In this document: in pieces, positions 1 through 8,790 of the stretch | Position numbering within the stretch: position 1 is the first letter of the stretch | Layout: each line of letters opens with the position of its first letter | NCBI RefSeq assembly: GCF_000188695.1 | Contig: NW_004754912.1 | Location: 421,352 to 436,097, forward strand | Direction of reading: 5' to 3' | From: Salpingoeca rosetta | Lineage: Eukaryota; Opisthokonta; Choanoflagellata; Craspedida; Salpingoecidae | Length of the DNA: 14,746 nt | Translations under genes and position numbers: made by a program | The notes under the pieces: model-generated | Told to the model about the DNA's origin: nothing | What the model saw: the letters and a program-made list of their open reading frames with translations, nothing else | Database searches by the model: none

Positions 1-120
1 CGACTTTCTCCCGCCCACCCCCCGCGCACCGGTCAACACCAAAAAGACCGCCCTCTTTTTTTTTCTTTCTAAAAAAAACCAAAAAGCAACTTTCTTTTGG
101 GAACAGGGCGAATATAAACC
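1..120. other. Uninterpretable contig-edge sequence
   Basis: This stretch has homopolymer-rich sequence (runs of C, T and A) unlike the rest of the window, and no gene or motif is supported. With the over-called bases up to about 340, it is best read as low-quality sequence at a contig end lying within the Thr/Cys repeat array of the PTP gene. Confidence 0.6.
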
Positions 121-2601
121 TTGACAACAACAATCCACCAAAAAACAAGGCGGGGGGCCGACGGCCGCCCGCCCCCCCCCCACCCCCACAAGCACAACGC
201 CGCTTTTTCAGCCCCAACAAACGTCAACGCCCATCCGCCAAACCGCGAGGTGCGCGGACATTGCCAGGCCCAGGCAGAGTGCATCAACGCTGGCGGGTGC
301 ACGTTTGACTTCCAGTGCAGCGTGTCCCGGACCCCAAGGTGCACGGAGGCGCCACTTGAGGAGGAGTGCAACGGTGTGGACGGGTGCGCGTGGTTTGCCG
401 AGGGCAACCTGTGCTACTCTGTTGAGGATGGGCTTGACTGCACGGCGCTGTTTGACCCGACATCGTGCGGTGCGGCTGCTGGGTGCGCGTACAACCAGAC
501 GCTGGCGGCGTGCTACGATGTGGCTGAGGGGCTGCAGTGCTCTGCCATCTTCCTTCCCGAGGATTGCAGGCAGCAGCCTGGGTGCACGTATGTGGGTGAG
601 GCAGGGCGGTGTTATCCGAGCGACGCGCCTGTTCCGTGCATTGACATATTTGTGCGGGAGTCGTGCGAGATGCAGGATGAGTGTGCGTTTGATGATGCGC
701 AGGGGGTGTGCTATGTTGCGTCTGAGGGCATTCCGTGCGATCGCCTGATTGCGATTGACGTGTGCATGATGCGTGCGGACTGCGAGGTGCGGAACGGGGC
801 GTGCCTGTCCAACACCACATGTGCGGGCTACCCGCAGCAAACAACGCAAGGCCCCACGCCCGCCACCGTTGCCACCGCAGCTACTGCCGCTCCCACAACA
901 ACGACCACCACCTCTACCACCACCACCACCACCACCACCACCACCACCACCACAACAACGCTGTTCAGCCCAACAACGTCAACGCCATCGCCAAACCGCG
1001 AGTGCGCGGACATTGCAGACCAGGCGGAGTGCATCAACGCTGGCGGGTGCACGTTTGACTTCCAGTGCAGCGTGTGCCGGACACCGAGGTGCACGGAGGT
1101 GCCACTTGAGGAGGAGTGCAACGGTGTGGACGGGTGCGCGTGGTTTGCCGAGGGCAACCTGTGCTACTCTGTTGAGGATGGGCTTGACTGCACGGCGCTG
1201 TTTGACCCGACATCGTGCGGTGCGGCTGCTGGGTGCGCGTACAACCAGACGCTGGCGGCGTGCTACGATGTGGCTGAGGGGCTGCAGTGCTCTGCCATCT
1301 TCCTTCCCGAGGATTGCAGGCAGCAGCCTGGGTGCACGTATGTGGGTGAGGCAGGGCGGTGTTATCCGAGCGACGCGCCTGTTCCGTGCATTGACATATT
1401 TGTGCGGGAGTCGTGCGAGATGCAGGATGAGTGTGCGTTTGATGATGCGCAGGGGGTGTGCTATGTTGCGTCTGAGGGCATTCCGTGCGATCGCCTGATT
1501 GCGATTGACGTGTGCATGATGCGTGCGGACTGCGAGGTGCGGAACGGGGCGTGCCTGTCCAACACCACGTGTGCGGGCTACCCGCAGCAAACAACGCAGG
1601 CTCCAACCTCGCCCACGATCCCCACGCCAGTGACAACGACGTCCACGACCACCACCTCTACCACCACCACAACCACGACGACGACAACTACCACGACCAC
1701 CACGACCGCTACCAGCACAACGACGCCGCCACTTTCCGTTTCCTCAACAACCACAACGACCACCTCTCGCACAGGCGACTCAACCTCGTCAACAACAACC
1801 ACCACAAGCACAACGACGACGACGACGACGACCACCACCACCACCACAAGCACAACGACGCTGTTCAGCCCAACAACGTCAACGCCATCGCCAAACCGCG
1901 AGTGCGCGGACATTGCAGACCAGGCAGAGTGCATCAACGCTGGCGGGTGCACGTTTGACTTCCAGTGCAGCGTGTGCCGGACACCAAGGTGCACGGAGGC
2001 GCCACTTGAGGAGGAGTGCAACGGTGTGGACGGGTGCGCGTGGTTTGCCGAGGGCAACCTGTGCTACTCTGTTGAGGATGGGCTTGACTGCACGGCGCTG
2101 TTTGACCCGACATCGTGCGGTGCGGCTGCTGGGTGCGCGTACAACCAGACGCTGGCGGCGTGCTACGATGTGGCTGAGGGGCTGCAGTGCTCTGCCATCT
2201 TCCTTCCCGAGGATTGCAGGCAGCAGCCTGGGTGCACGTATGTGGGTGAGGCAGGGCGGTGTTATCCGAGCGACGCGCCTGTTCCGTGCATTGACATATT
2301 TGTGCGGGAGTCGTGCGAGATGCAGGATGAGTGTGCGTTTGATGATGCGCAGGGGGTGTGCTATGTTGCGTCTGAGGGCATTCCGTGCGATCGCCTGATT
2401 GCGATTGACGTGTGCATGATGCGTGCGGACTGCGAGGTGCGGAACGGGGCGTGCCTGTCCAACACCACATGTGCGGGCTACCCGCAGCAAACAACGCAAG
2501 GCCCCACGCCCGCCACCGTTGCCACCGCAGCTACTGCCGCTCCCACAACAACGACCACCACCTCTACCACCACCACCACCACCACCACCACCACCACCAC
2601 C

Positions 2602-2644
<43 letters not shown>

Positions 2645-5600
2645 CGACAACGACAACGACAACAACAACTACTACTACAACAACTACAACAGCTGCCCGC
2701 CGCCGTCGTCGGGGTGAAGACTATGTGGACCACTATTCCTTGGCCCGGGCCATCCTTCGCCGTGCATCGACCTCGTACTTTCAAGTTGCACTGCCCACAC
2801 CCACATCCAACCGCATGTGCCAGATGGTGCAGAACTGCGGCGATGACGCCTACACCGTTGTTGAGGCGACATACACCTCTGACAGGCGCTGCGAACAGTA
2901 CACGCCATGCGGGCCCACCGAGTACATCTCTGTTGCGGGCACGCCAACGACCGACCGCGAGTGTGGTAACCTGACCATGTGCACGAGCGACGAATATGAG
3001 ATGATTGCGCCCACTGCAACGTCCAACCGGTTCTGCGATGACGTTGCGCCACCATGCATGTTCCCTGAGCAGTTTGAACAAAGCGCGCCAACAGCCACCA
3101 GCAACCGCGTGTGCGAGCGCGTGCGCACGTGCGAGGCAGAGGAATACCAAGTGGCCGCGCCAACCAACACCACCAACCGCATCTGCCAGGCAGTCTCCGA
3201 TCTCTGTGACGGCCTGTTCACCTACCAGTCGGCGCCACCAACAGCGACTACGGACAGGGTGTGCACAGACGTCACGCCGTGTAACTTCTTTGACAACCAG
3301 GAGCTGGTGACCATTGAGTTTGGGAACATTTCGTTGGCAGATGTCGTGGGCGACCCTTTCAACACCACACGCGCGCGTCTGGCCCAGGTTTCCGTGGTGA
3401 TTGCGCTGCTGCCGTATGGTGTTGACCCGCGCGAGGTTGCTGATTTGCACCTCGGCAGTGGCTCCATTCTCGCCACCATCGTCGGCACGCGTGCGGTTGC
3501 CGATCGCGTGCGTCAGGCGTTTGACGAGGCCCTCGTCGATGGACTGGCGGTCGCGTTTGATGTTGGTGGTGGTCAGACAAAGGTTGTTCGTGGGTTCCTG
3601 CTCGAGGCACCCACAACAACTCTCACAACCCCATCGTCGACCACAACCAGCACAGCCATGTTCGACACAAGTGGCAACAGTGGCAGTGGCGACACGACTT
3701 CTACCACCACCACCACCACCACCACTACCACTACAACTACGACTACAACTACAACCACGACGAGTACCACCACCAGCACAGCTACAACTACGGATGCTGG
3801 TGGCCAGAGGCGACGACGGCGCGATACTGACGCCTCTATCGTTGTTGACAACGATGATGCAGTTGCTGTCCTTGAGCGTGCGCGCCGCGTTGCTGCGTTG
3901 CGTGAGTACGAGGCCGTCCCGGCATCGCCATTCAGTGACCGCATGTGCCTGCCCGTGTCGGACCCGTGCAACTTCACAACGCAGTACGAGTCACAGCCAC
4001 CATCGCCCATCAACGACCGCACGTGCTCGCAGCTGACCGTGTGCAACGCAACCCAGTATGAGCTGGTGGCGCCGACGCCGTCATCCAATCGCGAGTGCGA
4101 GGACCACGCCCCCATGTGTCCGCCTGGCATGTACGAGGCAGAAGCGCCCACCCCCACCTCGGATCGCCAATGCAAGCGCATCAGCAAGTGTGACCTTGCC
4201 ACGCAGTACATCTCCGCTGCACCCACGATCACAAGCGACCGCATCTGCGCAAACCTGACGGTGTGTGGGTCAGACATGTTTGAGTTGGTGGCGCCAACAC
4301 CGACCAGCAACCGCGAGTGCGACGTGTGCTCGCCGTGTAACGCGGGCGAATATCAGCTGCTGCCGTGTCTGCCGCGCTCCGACCGCGAGTGTGAGCCGTG
4401 CAATCCGTGCACGCCAGGCAACACGACGCTCGTTGCAGAGTGCACGCTGGAACGCGACACCATCTGCACGGAATGCGCCTCGTGCCGCTCAGACCAGTGG
4501 ATTTCGTCGCCATGTACTGTGAGCTCGGACACGGTGTGCAGCAACATTACGCAATGCGACTTCCCACGCGAGTACCGCGATGTGCCGGCGACGCTGACCA
4601 GCAATGCCGTGTGCAAGAACGTGTCCACGTGCGCGCCGGGGCAGTTCATCTCCGCACAGGCCACGCCCACCAACGACGTGACGTGCGCAAACGTGTCGCT
4701 GCCGTGCTCGGGCGAGACATACGAAGCACGCGCGCCAACAGCAACAAGCGACCGCCTCTGCCTGCCGCTGGCGCAGTGTGATGTCAGCACACAGTACATT
4801 GCTGCCAACGAGACGGCGACGAGCAACCGCGTGTGCGCCAACGCCACCATCTGTGAAGACGGCGAGTACGAACGCAGGCCGCTCACGCTGTACGTGAACA
4901 GGGACTGCCGTGAGCTGCGCACGTGTGCGCTTGACGAGTTTGAAGCCGTGGCGCCCACGCCCACGACAAACCGGGTGTGCAACGAGACGCGCGTGTGCAC
5001 GGACGAGGAGTATCAGGTCTTGAATGCCACAGCGACAAGCAACCGCGTGTGCGCCACGCTCGCGCCCTGCAACCTGCAAGACTTTGCGCAGTACATTGAC
5101 GTCCCGGCCACGCCCACATCCGACCGGGTGTGCCTGGACACCGAGGTGTGCAACGCAACGTCTCACGAGACGGTCGCGCCCACAGCCACGTCTGACCGCA
5201 GGTGCATGCTGAACGACGTGTGTGAGGCGGTGGGCGTGGAGTTTGAAGCATCCGCGCCAACAGCCACCACAGACAGGGTTTGTCTGCCCGTGCTGCCGTG
5301 TGACCCCGGCTTTTTCGAAACCGCGTCGCCAACACGCACGAGCAACCGGCTCTGCGACCAGTACACACCCGCGTGCGGACCCCTGGGCGTGGAGTACGAG
5401 AGCGTTGCGCCCACGCCCACCAGCGACCGCCAGTGCTCGCTTGTTGCTGCTCCGTGCGGCAGCTTGCAGTACGAGGCAACCGCGCCCACCCTGTCCTCCA
5501 ACCGGGTTTGCGTTGGCCTGAGCCCGTGTGACCTTGCAATGCAGTGGATCGACACGCCTGCGACGGCAACGACAGACCGCTCGTGCTCGCCGCTGCGTGT

Positions 5601-8600
5601 GTGCACGAGCACAGAGTACATCACGCTGGAGGCGACACCCACCAGCAACCGCGAGTGCGACTACCTGCGAAACTGCACGTGGGGTGAGACGTACGAGAGC
5701 ATGTCAGCCACACCAACAAGCGACCGTGAGTGCTCTCCCGTGTCCAACTGCACGCTCGGTGAGACATACGAGGTTGCAGCACCGACGCTCACCGGCAACC
5801 GCAAGTGCGACAACGTGTCCATGGACGAGTGCATCTTTGGGCTGACGTACGTGGAGACAAACGCCACGCTGACCTCAGACGTGGTGTGCTCGCCTATTCG
5901 GGAGTGTCTGGATGGCGAGGCGTTGGTGTATGAGCCCCTGAGCATCTATGAGAACCGCCTGTGCACGACACGGCAGTCATCGTCGTCTGCACAATCGGTC
6001 GTCGGGCCCGTTGTGGGCGTGCTGGCTGCCCTTGTTGCGCTGGTGCTGCTTGGGTTTGCGCTCATCACACACCGCCGCCGCCGTCGCAAGGGCGGAAAGG
6101 ACATCACGCCCCGCAACGAAGAGCTTGGGCTTGGCGAATACCGCGAGCAGCGTGACGATTACGAAGAGCCTGCAGCGCTTGAGGAGAGCAGGTTCAAGAA
6201 GGGTCTTCGCCGCGGCTCCGTGTCTTTCAGCGACAGCAACGTGGAGGTTGCCATTGACCAGGCCCGCTCGCCACAGGACGGCACGGTCGACGTGTCCATT
6301 GCGCGCGAGCCCATTGGGCCGCATAACGTTGGCATGCGCGTGCTGGTGAAAGGGTATGGACCGGGGACGCTGCTGTACTACGGAAAGCACGCGACCAAGC
6401 CCGGCTACCGCTGTGGTGTCGCGCTTGATGACCCCATTGGTCGAAACAACGGCACAGTGGGCGGGTTCTGGTACTTTGACTGCGACGACAACCATGGCAT
6501 TCTGGTGAGTGTGTTTTGTTTGTTTGTTGTTGTTGGTGGTGGTGGTGGTGGTGGCGGTGTGTGTGTGCGTGCGTGTGCGTGCGTGTGTCTGTCTGTGTGT
6601 GTGTGTGTGTGTGTCTGTCTGTCTGTCTGTCTGTCTGTGTGTGTGTGTCTGTGTGTGTCTGTGTGTGTGTGTGTGTCCGTGTGTCCGTGTGTCCGTGTGT
6701 GTGCGTGCGTGTCTGTCTGTGTGTGGTGTGTGTGCATGTGTGTGTCTGTGTGTCTGTGTGTCTGCGTCTGTGTGCATGTGTTTGTTTGTGTGTTTTGTTG
6801 AAGCGTTGTGTGCACTTCATATGCATGCGTTGTGGACCGACTGTATGCACACGCTTGCTAGATACTCCCTACGTCGAACCACCGCCCCGCCCCCCACTCA
6901 CACAATATGTAATCACATCTGCTGCTGTACCCTGCTGCTGTACCCTACCCCGTTGTCTATTGCAGTGTGACCCGCGCAAGGTCCGCGTGTGCCCACCAGA
7001 GGCGTCTGTGTTCTACTTGGCGCCAACCGCTGACTGCGACGACTGCGAGCTTGAGCCGCACGACGCCAGCAACATCCGCGACGAGCAGCAGCGCTTCCTT
7101 GATGAGGGCATGAAGGGCGCCATCGAGGAGTTCCAGACCATCCCAAAGACATCTGCCACTGGATCGTTCACCCACTCGCAGAGGGAGCGCCAGAAGAACA
7201 GGTACCTGGACATCCTGGCGTACGATCAGACGCGTGTGCGGCTCGGTGATGATGGCTCTGGAAGCGACTACATCAACGCCAACTACGTCACGTTCCCAAG
7301 CACGCCCACGCCGTTCCGCTTCATCGCCAGCCAGGGTCCCAAACCCAACACAGTCAACGAGCACTGGTGTGTTTACACGACGCTTGCTCTGTGCTGTGCT
7401 GCATTTTCGTGCGTGCGTGTGTGTGTGTGTGTGTTTGTGCGTGTGTGTGCGTGTGTGTGCGTGTGTGTGTTGCACCTGGGGTGCTGTGGGAAGTGTGTCT
7501 CAAGTGTTTGTATGTGCTTTATGTTAGCATGTATGCGACATGTCCTTGGTCCTGACTGACCTCCGTCTTTGTCAAATTGCGGGTGTCTGTCGGCCCTGCC
7601 TACAGGCAAATGCTTTGGGAGCAGCGGGTCCATGTGATTGTGATGCTGGCGCAGGTGGTTGAAGGTGGTCGGCAGAAGTGCGCGCAATACTGGCCACCCG
7701 GCGCAGGCCAGACCATGACAACGCCCTTGTTGGAGGTGACCCACGTGTCCTCCACGCCCGATGACCCGTACGATCCAGAGATTATCACTACGAAGCTCAA
7801 GGTTTGTCCCTGTGGGTGGGTGTGTGGGTGTGGGTGTGGGTGTGGGTGTGTGTGTGGGTGTGGGTGGGTGGGTGTGGGTGGGTGGGTGTGGGTGTGGGTG
7901 TGGGTGTGGGAGGGTGTGGGTGGGTGTGGGTGGGTGTCCTGGACTCGTGTCGCAGCTTGTTGTGCTTCCTCGGCTTTCCGGTGCTCACTATAACTTTCCC
8001 TCCCCTTTGCGTGCACGTGGCAGGTTCGCCACCGCATCAACGGGCAAGTTCGCGAGATCACGCACGTGCAGTACGTGGGGTGGCCTGACCACGGCGTGCC
8101 AGAGTCACCAGACAAGTTCCTTGACCTTGTTGACCGTGTTCAGCGTCTTCGCAGCCAGCTCCCGGAGGATGCGCCCTACATCCTCGTGCACTGTTCTGCA
8201 GGCATTGGCCGCTCTGGTGTTCTCATTGTTGTCCTCGTCATGCTGGACAGGCTGCGAAAGAAGGTTGGTTTGTGGTTGACGCGGGTATGCGTTGATGCTG
8301 TTGTGGAGGGCCTGCTTATTCACCCTACGTGCAAATGCACGCACACACACACACACACACCGCACACAATTGCGCATACACACCGCACACAGTTGCGCAT
8401 GCACACGAGCGCGTGCTTTGTGGCCCACTGACTTTGTTGCCGTCTCTTTGTATGTGTCTTGTGCTGCACGCACACCCGATGACAGAAACTACCAAACGCG
8501 CGCGAGATTGTCAAGGCACTTCGGGAGCAACGCATGGGCCTGGTGCAGGTGGCTGCGCAGTACCGTTTCTGCTTCACGGCGTGCCTTGCAAAGCTCGATT

Positions 8601-8644
8601 CGATCGACTGGACATACGAGCAGCCCCAGCAGATGTCGCGTTGA
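121..8644 (+). CDS. Receptor-type protein tyrosine phosphatase with CAP-Gly domain and giant Cys-rich ectodomain (5' partial)
   Basis: Exons: <121-6504, 6966-7366, 7606-7801, 8024-8263, 8486-8644. All junctions are GT-AG and keep frame, giving about 2459 residues; the numbers below count from 121. No ATG opens the frame and a TAA lies at 115-117, so the start is missing. Residues to about 860 hold three large Cys-rich repeats with poly-Thr spacers; 886-1057 seven TNFR-like Cys repeats; 1057-1162 a SEA-like block; about 1261-1950 twenty-eight more Cys repeats. A single transmembrane helix spans about 1960-1982 and is followed by RRRRRK, consistent with type I topology. The juxtamembrane part has RRGS (S2033) and YEEP. 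CAP-Gly is about 2070-2140, with GRNNG in place of the usual GKNDG. The PTP domain (about 2165-2455) has KNRY, the WPD loop (D2349), the P-loop [10 protein letters not shown] (C2384) and VQVAAQY, so it should remove phosphate from phosphotyrosine at the plasma membrane. It has no second PTP domain. CAP-Gly binding to microtubules or EEY/F tails is inferred. Confidence 0.9.
206..840 (+). repeat. Cys-rich ectodomain repeat, copy 1 (frayed 5' part)
   Basis: This is the first of three near-identical units of about 630 bp. From 271 on it matches copy 3 (offset 1650) and copy 2 (offset 750) almost base for base. Each unit encodes five subrepeats of about 33 residues with the spacing C-x8-C-x5-C-x(6-8)-C, most ending in CY. 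Before about 340 the copy has extra bases compared with the other two, and one Cys of the CSVCRT motif reads Ser. These changes look like sequence error at a contig edge rather than real divergence. Confidence 0.85.
841..960 (+). repeat. Poly-Thr spacer, type A (ACC/ACA microsatellite)
   Basis: This codes for [15 protein letters not shown] followed by an almost pure threonine run, mainly ACC codons. Such a run is likely an extended, O-glycosylated mucin-like stalk (inference). It begins identically to the spacer after copy 3 but not to the one after copy 2. Confidence 0.85.
961..1590 (+). repeat. Cys-rich ectodomain repeat, copy 2
   Basis: This unit begins at [15 protein letters not shown] and ends at the CAGYPQ motif. 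It matches copy 3 at an offset of exactly 900 bp. I see four substitutions: at 1026, 1086, 1100 and 1569. At all four sites copies 1 and 3 agree against copy 2. Identity extends to silent positions, which indicates recent duplication or gene conversion. Confidence 0.92.
1591..1860 (+). repeat. Poly-Thr/Ser spacer, type B
   Basis: This codes for [11 protein letters not shown] and then long Thr runs (ACC, ACG and ACA blocks), interrupted by a Ser/Pro island and an SRTGDSTSS island. Its last bases (acaagcacaacg before the next copy) resemble the frayed bases just before copy 1, suggesting that another type B spacer precedes copy 1. Confidence 0.85.
1861..2490 (+). repeat. Cys-rich ectodomain repeat, copy 3
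   Basis: This is the third near-identical unit and has the same five Cys subrepeats as copy 2. It shares its variant bases and its following spacer (starting [16 protein letters not shown]) with copy 1, so copies 1 and 3 are related through a longer 1650-bp period. Confidence 0.92.
2491..2697 (+). repeat. Poly-Thr spacer, type A, expanded
   Basis: This begins like the 841-960 spacer, then expands through runs of ACC, ACA, ACG and ACT codons to more than 50 threonines. It is followed directly by AARRRRR. Homogeneous codon blocks show growth by replication slippage, so length polymorphism is likely. Confidence 0.85.
2698..2712 (+). other. Five-arginine motif after Thr tract (possible proprotein-convertase site 1)
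   Basis: Residues 860-864 are RRRRR, sitting between the Thr tract and the first TNFR-like array. Exposed multibasic motifs of this kind suit furin-like proteases. A second copy occurs in the same context at 3808-3822. Cleavage is inferred, not shown. Confidence 0.45.
2776..3288 (+). repeat. TNFR-like cysteine repeat array 1 (7 units)
   Basis: Seven units of about 20-24 residues follow the pattern C-x(n)-[YF]-x(n)-PT-x-T-[ND]-R-x-C, each with closing motifs such as SNRMC, TDREC or SNRVC. The spacing resembles a reduced TNFR/NGFR cysteine-rich region rather than a full six-Cys unit. Ligand binding is possible but unknown. Confidence 0.75.
3289..3606 (+). other. Unassigned SEA-like block between the two Cys-repeat arrays
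   Basis: About 105 residues without the Cys repeat. They read as alternating strands and helices: [15 protein letters not shown], then [26 protein letters not shown], a helix through [16 protein letters not shown], and a final strand. The size, the GSILATI strand and the position before a Thr tract recall SEA-type domains, but this is pattern resemblance only. No clear GSVVV-type autocleavage motif is visible. Confidence 0.4.
3696..3792 (+). repeat. Poly-Thr tract before array 2
   Basis: Runs of ACC, ACT, ACA and ACG codons follow a GNSGSGD linker. The tract is followed by [10 protein letters not shown], repeating the Thr tract plus five-Arg layout seen at 2491-2712. Confidence 0.8.
3808..3822 (+). 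other. Five-arginine motif after Thr tract (possible proprotein-convertase site 2)
   Basis: Residues 1230-1234 are RRRRR followed by DTD. The context matches the first motif: Thr tract, five Arg, a charged linker of about 25-30 residues, then the first Cys repeat of an array. This suggests that the whole module was duplicated. Confidence 0.45.
3901..5965 (+). repeat. TNFR-like cysteine repeat array 2 (28 units)
   Basis: I count 28 closing motifs of the type [ST][ND]R-x-C or variants (SDRMC through ENRLC). Most units lack the CxxC pairs of a typical TNFR unit. At about 4318-4545 there is a patch with canonical spacing (CDVCSPC, CEPCNPC, CTECASC), which supports descent of the whole array from TNFR-type repeats. 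The array ends about 35 bases before the membrane helix. Confidence 0.78.
6522..6800 (+). repeat. TG-rich microsatellite in PTP gene intron 1
   Basis: The intron runs 6505-6965, with donor GTGAGT and acceptor TTGCAG. Its 5' half is a (TTG)/(GGT) run followed by (TG)n with CTGT, GCGT and CCGT interruptions. The reading frame of exon 1 stays open through it to 6801. Near the acceptor a 13-bp unit is tandemly repeated (6920-6932 and 6933-6945). Confidence 0.9.
7413..7470 (+). repeat. TG microsatellite in PTP gene intron 2
   Basis: The intron is 7367-7605, with donor GTGTGT and acceptor CTACAG. The repeat is (GT)n with GCGT interruptions, on the sense strand and close to the donor. Confidence 0.85.
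7811..7940 (+). repeat. GTGTGGG-type minisatellite in PTP gene intron 3
   Basis: The intron is 7802-8023, with donor GTTTGT and acceptor GGCAG. Its 5' half is built of GTGTGG/GTGGGTGG units. The G-run content could allow G-quadruplex formation on the sense strand or in RNA (inference). Confidence 0.88.
8336..8402 (+). repeat. CA microsatellite in PTP gene intron 4
   Basis: The intron is 8264-8485, with donor GTTGGT and acceptor GACAG. The repeat is (CA)n on the sense strand, with two related blocks containing GCACACA-TTGCGCAT. It is the only clearly CA-rich intron; the others with long tracts are GT-rich in sense. Confidence 0.8.
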
Positions 8645-8750
8645 TCGATTCCATGTGCTCCGTGTTGCCGTGAACGCTCGCATTGTTGTGTCCATCGCAC
8701 CTCGCGTGCAGTGGTCACAATCCACACTTTACCATGCTTGTTCTCCTTTG

Positions 8751-8790
<40 letters not shown>

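Noticed and set aside
206..2490. CRISPR-like or transposon-derived tandem array
   Set aside because: The repeats are 630 bp, in frame and coding for Cys-rich domains; spacers are threonine codon runs; no terminal repeats or transposase are present.
1879..3450. Long minus-strand open frame (523 codons) opposite the receptor ectodomain
   Set aside because: It is an antisense shadow: the Cys and Thr codon runs give no stops on the other strand, and the predicted protein is low-complexity with no domain.
5977..6850. Minus-strand open frames rich in H, T and Q opposite intron 1
   Set aside because: They arise from CA repeats, which lack stop codons in several frames; no domain or splice support.
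7811..7940. Possible telomere-like TG(1-3)/TGTGGG array
   Set aside because: It sits inside a well-defined intron between two PTP exons and its units are irregular, so it is an intronic minisatellite.
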